The notes under the pieces: generated by a model | Seen by the model: only the letters and a program-made list of their open reading frames with translations | Databases searched by the model: none | Told to the model about the DNA's origin: nothing | Origin: Kribbella kalugense | Lineage (GTDB): Bacteria > Actinomycetota > Actinomycetes > Propionibacteriales > Kribbellaceae | DNA length: 64,000 bases | Direction: 5' to 3' | Assembly: GCF_004365875.1 (NCBI RefSeq) | Contig: NZ_SODF01000002.1 | Location: forward strand, 992,001 to 1,056,000 | Translations under genes and position numbers: made by a program | In this document: in pieces, positions 1 through 8,287 of the stretch | Layout: every line of letters begins with the position of its first letter | Numbering within the stretch: position 1 is the stretch's first letter

Positions 1-470
1 ACGAGCGGACGCTCCTGCAGGGATTCCTCGACTTCCACCGCGGCACCCTGCTCTGGAAGGTCTCCGGCCTGACCGGCTCGCAACTGGTCCAACGCGCCGT
101 CGACCCGTCCAGCATGTCGCTGATCGGACTGGTCCGGCACCTGAGCGAGGTCGAGAAGTACTGGTTCCACCGGGCTCTCGCCGGCCACGACTCGCCGCCT
201 AAGTTCTGGACGGGCGAACACCCGGACGGCGACTTCGACCTCGCCGATCCTGAGCTGGCCGAGCAGGACGTCGAAGACTTCCGCCAGCTGGTGAAGACCT
301 CCGACACGCTGGCCGCGGGCTACTCGCTGGACGACACGTTCACCCGCCCCGGCTACGAAGGCGCGTACTCGGTCCGCTACCTCTACATCCACATGATCGA
401 GGAATACGCCCGCCACAACGGCCACGCCGACCTCCTCCGCGAACGCCTCGACGGCCAGACGGGCGAGTAG
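1..470 (+). CDS. DinB/DUF664 family protein, C-terminal part (starts upstream of window)
   Basis: The reading frame is open from base 3 through to a TAG at 468-470, so the gene begins before the window. The visible part has an LVRHLSEVEKYWF helix and a late HMIEEYARHNGHADLLRE helix, which is the pattern of the DinB/DUF664 four-helix bundle. In that family scattered histidines bind a divalent metal and members act as thiol-dependent S-transferases or are of unknown function. Here the histidines of RHL, HMIEEYARH and GHAD are present. The ATG at 114 lies inside the conserved domain and is not a plausible start. No specific substrate can be inferred, and the next gene is convergent and 748 bp away. 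Confidence 0.8.
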   Translation, partial: ERTLLQGFLDFHRGTLLWKVSGLTGSQLVQRAVDPSSMSLIGLVRHLSEVEKYWFHRALAGHDSPPKFWTGEHPDGDFDLADPELAEQDVEDFRQLVKTSDTLAAGYSLDDTFTRPGYEGAYSVRYLYIHMIEEYARHNGHADLLRERLDGQTGE

Positions 471-634
471 TCCGCCCCACGCGTGCGCACCCGCCCGCCC
501 CGGCGAGCTATCGCCGGGTGTTGCGGGCTGGCGCCCGCGGTTGCTCGCTCGGCTCGTGAGTGACTGCGAGGCGGGCGTCTGCTCACCGAGCTGGCGTGGT
601 GGGAGGAGCTGTGGTCGGGAGTCGACCGTGATTT

Positions 635-727
635 GCGGACCGCCACGCATGCAGAAGTCGCGCGGGGGCGCGGACCTGAGCGTGCGCACTCGCCGTGATG
701 TGGGGTTCTGCATGCATGGCGGTCCGC
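635..727. repeat. Palindromic element, copy 1
   Basis: A 22-bp left arm (635-656) is matched by a right arm at 706-727 with one mismatch, leaving a 49-nt GC-rich loop. The arm begins GCGGACCGCC and ends GCATGCAGAA. It is nearly identical to the copy at 841-933 and close to the copy at 49041-49121. The function is unknown; a REP/MITE-like element or a terminator are both possible. Confidence 0.85.
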
Positions 728-840
728 CTCGCCGCAGCACGCACGCCCAGTTCGCGCTGGTGTGCGAAGACGTGCGGCCGGGTGTGATGCGAAGCGAGCT
801 GTGGTGGGGAGGACCTGTGGTCGGGAGTCGACCCGGATTT

Positions 841-933
841 GCGGACCGCCACGCATGCAGAAGTCGCGCGGGCGCGCCGACCTGAGCGTGCGCACCCGTC
901 GCGACCCAGGGTTCTGCATGCATGGCGGTCCGC
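841..933. repeat. Palindromic element, copy 2
   Basis: The arms are 841-862 and 912-933, with the same 22-bp sequence and the same single mismatch as copy 1 and a 49-nt loop. The loop shares CCTGAGCGTGCGCAC with copy 1 and is otherwise somewhat diverged. Flanking sequence on both sides is also duplicated, so the unit that was copied is about 160 bp. Confidence 0.85.
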
Positions 934-1218
934 CCAGCCGTAGCGCGCAGGCCCAGTTCGCGCACGCGCGCGGGCACCGACCACAGCTCCTCCCGACCAC
1001 GATCGACCGTGAGCAGACGCCGGCCCGCAGTCACTCGCGAGCGGAGCGAGCAGAAGGCGGGCGGCAGCCCGCAAGTCGTCGGCGCTAGCCGACAAGGCCC
1101 GGCGTCAGCCGGAAGGTATGCGCGGGCGCTAGCCCCCGAGGGCGAGCGGGTGCGCGCGTGGCGGGCGGGCCGAGGGGCGGAGCGGCGAGGGGCGGCTGCG
1201 GAGCATGCGGCGGAGGAA

Positions 1219-1908
1219 CTACTTGATTGAGCGGATCAGGCCGACTAGATCGTTCACTACGCCTCGTACGCCTGGGATGCGGGTGAGGCGGAGGAGGCGG
1301 TCGACGAGCGGTACTACGCGATCGATCAAAGCCTTTGTGCGGCGGACGTCGTCGCTTTGGTCGTGGACCCAGAACAAAACAACGCCCATCTGCACGAGCC
1401 AAAGGAGCTCAGGCAACTCCGTCCGCAGGTCGGCGGGAAGCTTCAGGTCGGACCCCTCGACCACTTGGCGGAAGATCTCCACACTCGCGTCCCGGGCCGG
1501 GCGGGACTCGTCGCTGAAGGGTGACAGCGGGCTCTTCGGATCCGCTGCCGTCTTGAAGAACGTGCCGGCGAACTCGTGGTACGGCGCGGCCACTTCGAGC
1601 CAAATCCGCAGTACCCCGGCCAGCCGTGGCACGAACCGCTTCTCCGAAGCAAGAATCGGCTCGACCGCGACACGATGCTGGTCCTGGAGCAGGTCGTAGT
1701 ACGCCTGCATCAGGTGGTCCTTGGAGCCGTAGTAGTAGTACGCGTTCCCGACCGAAACGCCGGCCTCGGTCGCGATCGCGCGCATGGTCGTCTTGCCGTA
1801 CCCCTGCTCCCGGAACAGCCGCAGCGCGGTCGACAGGATCAGCTCGCGGGTCTGCTCACCCTTCGTGGTCGCACCGTCCGTCACATCCGTCAGCGTAGTC
1901 ACCTCCAC
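1219..1908 (-). CDS. TetR family transcriptional regulator
   Basis: The 229-residue protein has a typical TetR N-terminal helix-turn-helix: helix 1 around residues 19-33, then MRAIATEAGVSVGNAYYYYGSKDHL at about 42-66 with the recognition helix ending in YYYYGSK. The rest is a variable ligand-binding domain. It is the last gene of a three-gene minus-strand operon: the DCC gene upstream overlaps its start by 53 bp. Two near-identical palindromes (2717-2730, 2762-2775) lie at the operon promoter and are the obvious candidate autoregulatory sites. The start is a GTG at 1908; GTG codons at 1902 and 1884 are alternatives. The ligand is unknown. Confidence 0.88.
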   Translation of the reverse strand: MEVTTLTDVTDGATTKGEQTRELILSTALRLFREQGYGKTTMRAIATEAGVSVGNAYYYYGSKDHLMQAYYDLLQDQHRVAVEPILASEKRFVPRLAGVLRIWLEVAAPYHEFAGTFFKTAADPKSPLSPFSDESRPARDASVEIFRQVVEGSDLKLPADLRTELPELLWLVQMGVVLFWVHDQSDDVRRTKALIDRVVPLVDRLLRLTRIPGVRGVVNDLVGLIRSIK

Positions 1909-2266
1909 TCAACCGCCGCAGTCCTGCGGCTGCCTGCACCATTGCTCGCGCGACCGGCCGCATCGCTGGACTCGCCAGCCGTACGGCGGTGTGCCTGTGC
2001 TCCCCCGTGGCCCACAGGCACACAATCCACGCGCGATCGCCGATGTACACGGACCCGTCGTCGGCGACCACTGTCACCTCGCGCAACGTCGCCGAGTGAT
2101 CCAGGCCGGGGTAGAGCGTCCGCGCGTTCGTCGACCCCGCCGCGACGAACCGCAGACGCACCAACCCGCCCTCCCCGTTCGGCCCCGGGTGCTGCGCCGC
2201 CAGCCACTGCTTGAACCGGCGGCACAGTTCGCACTGGGCGTCGTACAGAACGGTCAACTCACGCAT
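1856..2266 (-). CDS. Thiol-disulfide oxidoreductase, DCC (DUF393) family
   Basis: This 136-residue protein opens with a beta strand followed by YDAQCELCRRF; the D9...C12-x-x-C15 arrangement is the DCC signature of this thioredoxin-like family. The chosen ATG at 2266 is 8 bp inside the 3' end of the upstream membrane-protein gene, so translation is likely coupled; an upstream in-frame start would add a non-conserved basic tail. It probably reduces or oxidises a disulfide in a membrane partner. Its tight linkage with a small integral membrane protein and a TetR regulator suggests the three act together, but the substrate cannot be read from the sequence. Confidence 0.82.
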   Translation of the reverse strand: MRELTVLYDAQCELCRRFKQWLAAQHPGPNGEGGLVRLRFVAAGSTNARTLYPGLDHSATLREVTVVADDGSVYIGDRAWIVCLWATGEHRHTAVRLASPAMRPVARAMVQAAAGLRRLSGGDYADGCDGRCDHEG

Positions 2267-2696
2267 GCTCGACCGGCCAGACCGGCGGCTGCCCACCACC
2301 CAAGCCCCCCGGCGCGACCACCGCGTTCGGCGGGACCGGCGGGGTGGTCTGCTGCTCGAGCCGGCTGCGGCGGCGCATCGCGTTGAAGACCCACACGTTC
2401 CCCAGGTGCAGCCCGCCGAGCACCAGCATCACCGTTCCCAGCTTCACGCTGAGTTGCTCGAACAGCTCACGCGCGTCCACGACCGCGTCCCCGCCGCGCA
2501 GGAACAGCGTCACGAACCCGAGGTTGATCAGGTAGAACCCGACCACCAGCAGCCGGTTCACCGCGTCGGCGAAGTCCTCGTTGCCGTGGAACACGTCGAC
2601 CAGGAAGATCCGCCCGTTCCGGCTCAGCGTCCGCGCCACCCAGATCGTCAGCGGCACCGCGATCGCCAGGTAGACCAGGTACGTCGTCACCGTCAT
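2259..2696 (-). CDS. Small integral membrane protein of unknown function
   Basis: I do not recognise a named family. The 145-residue protein has hydrophobic segments near residues 3-20, 46-64 and 78-95, a short basic MRRRSR stretch after the last one, and a proline/glycine-rich tail. The ATG at 2696 is preceded by AAGG about 6 nt upstream. The ATG at 2702 is also possible; a GTG at 2714 would nearly touch the operator. It is the first gene of the operon with the DCC oxidoreductase and TetR genes, and the two operators lie directly upstream, so it is probably the main regulated target. Confidence 0.7.
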   Translation of the reverse strand: MTVTTYLVYLAIAVPLTIWVARTLSRNGRIFLVDVFHGNEDFADAVNRLLVVGFYLINLGFVTLFLRGGDAVVDARELFEQLSVKLGTVMLVLGGLHLGNVWVFNAMRRRSRLEQQTTPPVPPNAVVAPGGLGGGQPPVWPVEHA

Positions 2697-2716
2697 GTTC
2701 ATCCTTGTCCCCACTC

Positions 2717-2730
2717 TTGAACACGTTCAA
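2717..2730. promoter_or_regulatory. Operator palindrome 1 (TTGAACACGTTCAA)
   Basis: A palindrome with 6-bp arms, TTGAAC/GTTCAA, 21 bp upstream of the membrane-protein start. It is the same as the site at 2762 except for a central C in place of T. It is probably bound by the operon's own TetR regulator. Confidence 0.65.
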
Positions 2731-2761
2731 CTCCTGTCGATCCAGACAGTACGCCGCTCAT

Positions 2762-2775
2762 TTGAACATGTTCAA
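2762..2775. promoter_or_regulatory. Operator palindrome 2 (TTGAACATGTTCAA)
   Basis: A perfect 14-bp palindrome, 45 bp centre-to-centre from the first site and 38 bp before the divergent amidohydrolase start, so it could control both directions. The arms are identical to those of site 1. Confidence 0.68.
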
Positions 2776-2813
2776 GTCGAGCCCGACGTGAGGTGGATCT
2801 CCCCTGAGGCAGG

Positions 2814-3869
2814 ATGAAGACCATGACGACTGTGCCGACTTGGGTCTTCGAAGGAACAGTGCTCCCGTCCGGCGACTCCGCCCGCGTCACGTTCGGGCCG
2901 GGCGACATCGGTGAAGCTCTACCTGGCAGGTACGGCGTACCCGGTCTGGTCGACTCGCACTGTCACCTGACGATGGCGTACACCGACGACGGCCCGGCCA
3001 TGCGAGGCGACGACTTCGCGCACCAGCGCCTCCGCGAGCTCGCCGAGTCCGGCGTCAGCGCGGTCCGCGACGTCGGCGGCAACCGCGACGTCACCCTGAA
3101 GCTCGCCCGGACCGAGGACGACAGCCGCCCGTTCGTGCTCGCGGCCGGCCGGTTCCTGGCACCGCGCGGCCGCTACTTCCCGCAGATGTACGAGCCGGTC
3201 GCTCCCGAGGACCTGCTCGCTGCCGTCGAGACCGAGATCGCCGAAGGCGCGAGCTGGCTGAAGTTGGTCGGCGACTTTCCCGAGGTCGACGCGGACGGCC
3301 CGGTCCGCGGCAGCCAGGTCGGCCCGACGTACGACCTGGACGTGATCGAGGCGATGATCGACGTCGCACACGATCGCGGCGCGCGAGTCGCCGCGCACGT
3401 CACGAGTGACCGTGTCACCGACCTGATCCGGCTCGGGATCGACTCGGTCGAGCACGGTACGTCGCTCACCGAGCAGGACCTGGAGACCCTCGGCGCCCGC
3501 GGCGGAGCGTGGACTCCGACCCTCAGCGCCGGTCTCACCCCAAGCCCGAACGAGACTCCCGAGGGTGCGGCTCGCCGCAAGGCTCGGTCCGAACACGTCG
3601 CGTCCCTCCTCCCGCTCACCGACCGGTACGGCGTCCGCGTACTGACCGGATCCGACGTGGTCGGCTCCGTCGCCGGCGAGATCGACCTGCTCGTCAAGCA
3701 CGGACTCTCCGTCGAACAGGCCCTGACCGCGGCCTCGACCGGCGCCCAGGACTTCCTCGGCCTGACCGGCTCCGGCAACCTCGTGACGTACGACGCCGAC
3801 CCGCGCGAACACCCGGAGGTCCTCGCGACCCCGGCCGCGGTGGTGCTCAACCACCGCCGGATCTCGTGA
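2814..3869 (+). CDS. Amidohydrolase superfamily protein (imidazolonepropionase-like)
   Basis: This 351-residue cytoplasmic protein shows the metal ligands of the amidohydrolase TIM barrel in order: H49-C-H51 in PGLVDSHCH, a lysine in the WLKLVGD strand (K150, candidate carboxylated bridging lysine), H195 in AAHV, H214 in SVEHG and D281 in LTGSD. It therefore should hydrolyse a C-N or related bond using a binuclear or mononuclear metal; the substrate is unknown. The ATG at 2823 is an alternative start with similar spacing to AGG-rich sequence. The next gene begins at a GTG overlapping its stop (GTGA), so the two are translationally coupled. Confidence 0.85.
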   Translation: MKTMTTVPTWVFEGTVLPSGDSARVTFGPGDIGEALPGRYGVPGLVDSHCHLTMAYTDDGPAMRGDDFAHQRLRELAESGVSAVRDVGGNRDVTLKLARTEDDSRPFVLAAGRFLAPRGRYFPQMYEPVAPEDLLAAVETEIAEGASWLKLVGDFPEVDADGPVRGSQVGPTYDLDVIEAMIDVAHDRGARVAAHVTSDRVTDLIRLGIDSVEHGTSLTEQDLETLGARGGAWTPTLSAGLTPSPNETPEGAARRKARSEHVASLLPLTDRYGVRVLTGSDVVGSVAGEIDLLVKHGLSVEQALTAASTGAQDFLGLTGSGNLVTYDADPREHPEVLATPAAVVLNHRRIS

Positions 3870-4225
3870 AGGAGAAGGACCTCGACCGCTGGGTCGAGCG
3901 CTACCGGAAGGCGTGGGAGAGCAACGATCCCGCGCACATCGCCGCACTGTGGACCGAGGACGCCGCCTGGTACCGGCGTCCGGACGAGCAGCCCGTTCTC
4001 GGCCGGGACGCGATCGTTTCGGCCTGGCTCGAGATCGCGGACGGGCCGGGCGAGACAGCGTTCGAGTACCAGGTGCTCGGGTTCGGCGACGGCGTCGGGT
4101 TCGTCCGCGGCTGGACGACGTACCTGACGAATCCGCCGGGCGAGTTCAGTAACCTGTGGGTGATCCGGCTGGACCGGGATCGGGCCCACGAGTTCACCGA
4201 GTGGTGGATGGAAAAGCCGCTGTGA
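3866..4225 (+). CDS. SnoaL-like / nuclear transport factor 2 fold protein
   Basis: The 119-residue protein starts with GTG at 3866, sharing the GTGA overlap with the amidohydrolase stop. It has the usual NTF2-like layout: an N-terminal helix (WVERYRKAWESND), then LWTEDAAWYRRP, a GRDAIVSAW helix, and antiparallel strands ending in FTEWWMEKP. Members are small-molecule isomerases, cyclases or binding proteins. The coupling suggests it works on a substrate or product of the amidohydrolase, but no catalytic residues can be assigned with confidence. Confidence 0.82.
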   Translation: MKEKDLDRWVERYRKAWESNDPAHIAALWTEDAAWYRRPDEQPVLGRDAIVSAWLEIADGPGETAFEYQVLGFGDGVGFVRGWTTYLTNPPGEFSNLWVIRLDRDRAHEFTEWWMEKPL

Positions 4226-4368
4226 GCTACTCTCGCTGGTAGGTGCTTCAGGGTGCCACCGGTCCGCGGGAAGGGCTTAGCCCACCTGGACGAACACGGT
4301 TGTGGCACTTGTTCACCTCCTTTCTCGCCTGACGATGCGGACAGCAGGCTCGTAGAGAGGAGGTCGGC

Positions 4369-5811
4369 ATGCCGACCCGAAATCTTCCGGACGACCCGCA
4401 CCTGGAGCACCTCCGCAAGCAGGCCAAGACGCTGCTCAAGGGCGTCCGAGCCGGGGACCGCGAGGCGATCGCGCTCGCGGACGAGTTCCATCCCGTCGAG
4501 ACGCTGGCGGACGCGCAGCTGGTGGTTGCCCGTAGCTACGGATTCGCCAGCTGGTCACGGATCGTCCGGCACTTGGAACTGGTCGACCACTACAGTCGCT
4601 CGCCTCATCGGCAGTCGGTCGGTGGTCCGCTCGACACTCCCGAACAGCGCGCCGACGAGTTCCTCCGCCTGGCGACTTTGCACTACGGGCAAGACGATCC
4701 GGCCCGCCAACGATCCGCGCGCGAGCTCCTGGACCGCTTCCCGGACATTGCCCAGAGCAACATCTACACCAAGGTGGTCGCCGGCGACCTGGACGCCGTA
4801 CGGGCGGAGTTGTCCGAGGCAACGACAGAAGGCGGACCGTACCGCTGGGAACCGTTGCTCTACCTCACCTACAGCCGCCTCGACGCACCCAACCAGGTCG
4901 AGATCGCACGTCTCCTCCTCGAGAACGGCGCGGAGCCGAACGCCGGCTACCTCTGGCAGGGCATGCCGTCACCGTTCACCGCGATCACCGGCGTCTTCGG
5001 TCGCGGCGAGGGCGACCAACCTCCACACCGCCAGCGGGTCGAGCTCGCCAGGCTGCTGCTCGACGCCGGCGCAGACCCGAACGACAGCCAGACCATGTAC
5101 AACTGCGGACCCGGCTGTCCCCCGCCGTACGACGACGTACACCTGGAGCTCCTGCTCGAGTACGGACTCGGCCGCGGCGACGGCGGCCCGTGGCACGAAC
5201 GGATGACCACCGCACATCCGACGCCGCAACAGTTGCTGGAGGACGAGCTGGTGTTCGCGTCGATGGCCGGTCTGCTGCATCGAGCCGAACTAGTGCTTGC
5301 CCAAGGCACCGATCCCGAAGGCGTCGGCACCAGGCACCCTGGTTTCGGCGGCAATCGCCCGTACGAACTGGCGGCGGTCCAAGGGCACACCGAGATCGCG
5401 GAGATGTTGCGTGCCCGGGGTGCGGCGCCGTTGGACGAGATCCACGAGGTGTACGCCGCGGCGATGCGCGGTGAGACGCCCGACATCGACGCCGATCTCG
5501 CCGCCCGAGCGGTCGCTCGCCAACGTCACCTGCCTGTTCGAGCCGCCGAGATCGGCCGCACCGAGGCGATGGAACCCTTGCAGCGGCTCGGGTTCGACCT
5601 GACGCGGATCTCGGGCGGAGCGGCGCCGATCCACCGGGCCGCACTCAACGGTCATCTGGAGACGGTCAAGAAGCTCATCGAGCTCGGCGCCGACCCGGAG
5701 CTGCGCGATCCCAACTACAACGGGAACGCGCTCGGTTGGGCGGAGCACAACCACCAGGAAGCGGTGGCCGACTACCTCAAGGGCTTACAGCAAGGAACAG
5801 GAACGCGCTGA
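4369..5811 (+). CDS. Ankyrin repeat protein
   Basis: The 480-residue protein has an N-terminal helical region (HLEHLRKQAKTLLKGVRAGD) found in many actinobacterial ankyrin proteins, then several ankyrin units. Typical pieces are EIARLLLENGAEPNAG, ELARLLLDAGADPNDS, AAVQGHTEIAEMLRARGAAP and AALNGHLETVKKLIELGADPELRD. A strong AGAGAGGAGG sequence lies 6 nt before the ATG. Such proteins mediate protein-protein contacts; no enzymatic domain is visible. Its 3' end overlaps the convergent antiporter gene by 35 bp. The 143-bp gap upstream contains an inverted GTGCCAC/GTGGCAC pair (4253-4308), too short to interpret. Confidence 0.88.
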   Translation: MPTRNLPDDPHLEHLRKQAKTLLKGVRAGDREAIALADEFHPVETLADAQLVVARSYGFASWSRIVRHLELVDHYSRSPHRQSVGGPLDTPEQRADEFLRLATLHYGQDDPARQRSARELLDRFPDIAQSNIYTKVVAGDLDAVRAELSEATTEGGPYRWEPLLYLTYSRLDAPNQVEIARLLLENGAEPNAGYLWQGMPSPFTAITGVFGRGEGDQPPHRQRVELARLLLDAGADPNDSQTMYNCGPGCPPPYDDVHLELLLEYGLGRGDGGPWHERMTTAHPTPQQLLEDELVFASMAGLLHRAELVLAQGTDPEGVGTRHPGFGGNRPYELAAVQGHTEIAEMLRARGAAPLDEIHEVYAAAMRGETPDIDADLAARAVARQRHLPVRAAEIGRTEAMEPLQRLGFDLTRISGGAAPIHRAALNGHLETVKKLIELGADPELRDPNYNGNALGWAEHNHQEAVADYLKGLQQGTGTR

Positions 5812-6880
5812 AGACCGCGAGATGAACGGCCCCCTGGAGCAGGGTCGCGCGACCGGTGGCGAGGGTGACGACGCTGGTCACGACGGTCAGCGCGAACAGC
5901 ACCATCTCCTTGCCGTCGAGCCCGAGGATGAGCGGTCCGTCGAGCCAGATGGACGCGATCGCGATCGCAGGGATGGTCAGTCCGATACTGGCGAGCGCTG
6001 AGCCGAGCGCCAGGTTGACGCTGGTCTGGAGACGGTTCCGCAGTGCCGCGCGTACGGCGGCAACCGTCTCCGGCAGCAGCACCAGTAGCGCGATGACAAC
6101 ACCGACCACGGCCAGCGGCGCGCCGGCCGACTCCACTGCGGACTCGAGCTTCGGCGACACGGTCTTGGCCAGACCAACGACCGCGACCAGACAGACGAAC
6201 AGCAACCCCAGGCTGAGCAGCGCGGTCTTCCCACTCGGCGCCGCCGCGTGATGGTCCTCGTCCTCGTCGACATCGCCATCGGACCGAACCGGCAGGAAGT
6301 AATCCCGGTGCCGGATCGTCTGGATGAACACGAAAACGCCGTACATCACCAGCGACGTCACGCCGGCGAACGCGAGCTGCGCCGAGCTGAACCGCGGCCC
6401 CGACGCACTCGTCGTGAACGTCGGCAGCACCAGACTCAGCGTGACCAGCGCGGTCATCACGGTCAGCGCGGAGTACGACGCCTGCACGCGGAACTCCTGT
6501 ACCCGGTGCCGCAACGAGCCGACGACCAGGGCCAATCCGAGGATCCCGTTGCAGGTGATCATCACTGCGGCGAACACAGTGTCCCGGGCCAGCGACGCGG
6601 CCTTCTCCCCGCCGGACGCCATCAGCGTGACGATCAGCGCGACCTCGATGATCGTCACCGCGAGCGCGAGAATCAGCGTGCCGAATGGCTCACCGACGCG
6701 GTGCGCGACGACCTCGGCGTGGTGGACGGCGGCGATCACGGCGGCGCCGAGACCGAGGCAAACCAGGATCAGCAGGACCGTGTTGAGGTCACGACCCCAG
6801 GTCACGAGCAGCACGACGAAGGCGAGCGGCGGCACGGCCAACGTCCAGCGCGGCAGCCCTTGGATCACGGAGTTTGTCAT
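5777..6880 (-). CDS. chaA: Calcium/proton antiporter (cation/Ca exchanger family)
   Basis: The 367-residue protein is almost wholly hydrophobic with about eleven membrane segments in two homologous halves separated by an acidic/histidine loop (DGDVDEDEDHH, near residue 230). The first half carries GEPFGTLILALAVTIIEVALI (about residues 63-83) and the second SVNLALGSALASIGLTIPAI; the paired glutamate/polar motifs are those of ChaA-type exchangers. It should exchange cytoplasmic Ca2+ (possibly Na+ or K+) for external protons. The ATG at 6880 gives a normal N terminus; the longer frame upstream is not conserved-looking. No regulator is adjacent. Confidence 0.9.
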   Translation of the reverse strand: MTNSVIQGLPRWTLAVPPLAFVVLLVTWGRDLNTVLLILVCLGLGAAVIAAVHHAEVVAHRVGEPFGTLILALAVTIIEVALIVTLMASGGEKAASLARDTVFAAVMITCNGILGLALVVGSLRHRVQEFRVQASYSALTVMTALVTLSLVLPTFTTSASGPRFSSAQLAFAGVTSLVMYGVFVFIQTIRHRDYFLPVRSDGDVDEDEDHHAAAPSGKTALLSLGLLFVCLVAVVGLAKTVSPKLESAVESAGAPLAVVGVVIALLVLLPETVAAVRAALRNRLQTSVNLALGSALASIGLTIPAIAIASIWLDGPLILGLDGKEMVLFALTVVTSVVTLATGRATLLQGAVHLAVFSAFLFLAVSP

Positions 6881-6944
6881 CCTCACACAGCCTATCGGGA
6901 ATCCCCTTGGCATCCCGGCAACCTCAGGTGATGCTTCTCCCATC

Positions 6945-7451
6945 ATGACTGTCGAGATCAGAGACGCGACTGACGGCGACTGGGCGGCGATCTGGCCGTT
7001 CTTCCACGAGATCGTCACCGCGCGCGAGACCTACACCTACGACCCGGAGTTGACCGAGGAGCAGGCCCGCGGACTGTGGATGTCGCCGTCCAGCTCGCCG
7101 CTGGCCCGGACCACGGTCGCGGTCGATGCCGACGGCACCGTTCTCGGCAGCGCGAACATGTACCCGAACCGTCCCGGTCCCGGCGCCCACGTCGCCAGCG
7201 CCAGCTTCATGGTCGACGGCAAGGCCCGCGGCAAGGGTGTCGGCCGGCTGCTCTGCGAGGACATGATCGCGTGGGCCGGCCGATCCGGCTTCCGGTCCAT
7301 CCAGTTCAACGCAGTCGTCGAGACCAACGAACCCGCCGTACACCTCTGGCAGGACCTCGGCTTCCGCATCGCCGGCACCGTCCCGGAGACCTTCAACCAC
7401 CCCAAACTCGGGTACGTCGGCCTCCACGTGATGTACCGCCCGCTGCCATGA
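6945..7451 (+). CDS. GNAT family N-acetyltransferase
   Basis: This 168-residue protein begins MTVEIRDATDGDWAAIWPFF, a standard GNAT opening, and has the acetyl-CoA pyrophosphate loop in VDGKARGKGVGRLLCEDM (R/Q-x-x-G-x-G form, about residues 86-103). It ends with the NEPAVHLWQDLGFRIAGTVP helix-strand pair. It resembles phosphinothricin/L-amino-acid acetyltransferase-like members, but the acceptor substrate cannot be fixed. The next gene starts inside its stop (ATGA), suggesting coupled translation. Confidence 0.88.
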   Translation: MTVEIRDATDGDWAAIWPFFHEIVTARETYTYDPELTEEQARGLWMSPSSSPLARTTVAVDADGTVLGSANMYPNRPGPGAHVASASFMVDGKARGKGVGRLLCEDMIAWAGRSGFRSIQFNAVVETNEPAVHLWQDLGFRIAGTVPETFNHPKLGYVGLHVMYRPLP

Positions 7452-8287
7452 ATCGCGCGCGCGAGATGTGGAAGGTCCTCGAGCCGTTCCACGCGATCAC
7501 CTACTTCTCTCCTGAGACCCGGAAGGCGACGGATGCGCTCGGCCTGAAGGGCGGCTGGATGAGCTACTTCGGCTGCCGCGCGGCGCCTCTTGGCCCGGTC
7601 GGTCCGGAGATCGTCGCCGCGGTGTTCTACAACTTCCACCCGGCGGTGGTCGCCCGCTCACTGCCGGACGCCTGGACCTACGCCGCCCCGGCCCAACTCC
7701 TCGACGCCCGCCTGACCGCCGTCGACCACGCCGTACGCCGGTTGTTCGCCGACACCGTGTTTGAACGCGCCGCCGAGATCGGGCGGCACGCGGCGGAGTT
7801 GGCACCGGTTGCCGGGCGGCCGATTGCGGCGGCCAACGCCGCGTTGGAGTGGCCGACCGAGCCGCATCTCGTGCTCTGGCAGGCGACCACGATCCTGCGT
7901 GAATCGCGCGGCGACGGACATGTCGCGGCGCTCGTCGCCGCCGGACTCAGTCCATGCCAAGCGCTGGTCACGATCTCCGCCGCGGGCGGGCCGTCGAAGG
8001 AGGTCTTCCAGCTCAATCGCCGGTGGAGCGACGAAGAGTGGGCGGCCGCCTCGGACGATCTGCGGAGTCGCGGACTACTCGACGCCGACGGCGCGCTCAC
8101 CGACACCGGCCGCGCACAGCGGCAACAGGTGGAGGACACCACGGATGCGCTCGCCGATCAGGGTTGGCGTGCGCTCGGCGACGACCTGAGTCGCGAGCTG
8201 CACGACGTCGTACGCCCGTTCAGCGCTGAGCTGATGTCGGCCGGGCTGATCCCGGCGGACAACCCGATGGCTATGCGCTGGGACTGA
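7448..8287 (+). CDS. SCO6745-family protein
   Basis: The 279-residue protein matches the actinobacterial SCO6745-like family: an MWKVLEPFHAITYFSPE start, the GGWMSYFGCRAAPLG segment, an FYNFHPAVV motif, and the C-terminal SKEVFQLNRRWSDEEW region followed by a winged-helix-like LRSRGLLDADGALTDTGR. The biochemical role of the family is unknown. The C-terminal half looks like a MarR-type wing and may bind nucleic acid; that is inference. It is coupled to the GNAT gene by an ATGA overlap and overlaps the convergent TetR gene by 17 bp. Confidence 0.8.
   Translation: MNRAREMWKVLEPFHAITYFSPETRKATDALGLKGGWMSYFGCRAAPLGPVGPEIVAAVFYNFHPAVVARSLPDAWTYAAPAQLLDARLTAVDHAVRRLFADTVFERAAEIGRHAAELAPVAGRPIAAANAALEWPTEPHLVLWQATTILRESRGDGHVAALVAAGLSPCQALVTISAAGGPSKEVFQLNRRWSDEEWAAASDDLRSRGLLDADGALTDTGRAQRQQVEDTTDALADQGWRALGDDLSRELHDVVRPFSAELMSAGLIPADNPMAMRWD

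Larger units (their letters stand above)
471..1218. repeat. Non-coding repeat island: two tandem units inside a larger imperfect inverted repeat
   Basis: No convincing gene lies in these 748 bp between two convergent stop codons. Open frames across it are arginine- and serine-rich, on both strands, as expected of GC-rich non-coding DNA. Two direct repeat units (about 596-756 and 801-963, offset about 206 bp) each carry one 93-bp palindromic element. An outer imperfect inverted repeat of about 43 bp (543-586 against 1009-1051, both around the string GCAGACGC or its complement) brackets them. The remaining sequence to 1218 is GC-rich with short stem-loops. The island could fold into one very long hairpin. 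I see no transposase or target-site duplication. Confidence 0.75.

Noticed and set aside
383..1000. A 205-codon minus-strand frame and others across the repeat island
   Set aside because: Arginine-, serine- and cysteine-rich with repeated segments that only reflect the DNA repeats; no Shine-Dalgarno sequence and no domain.
4253..4308. Inverted GTGCCAC/GTGGCAC pair before the ankyrin gene
   Set aside because: Only 7-bp arms separated by 42 nt; expected by chance in GC-rich DNA and no further copy seen.
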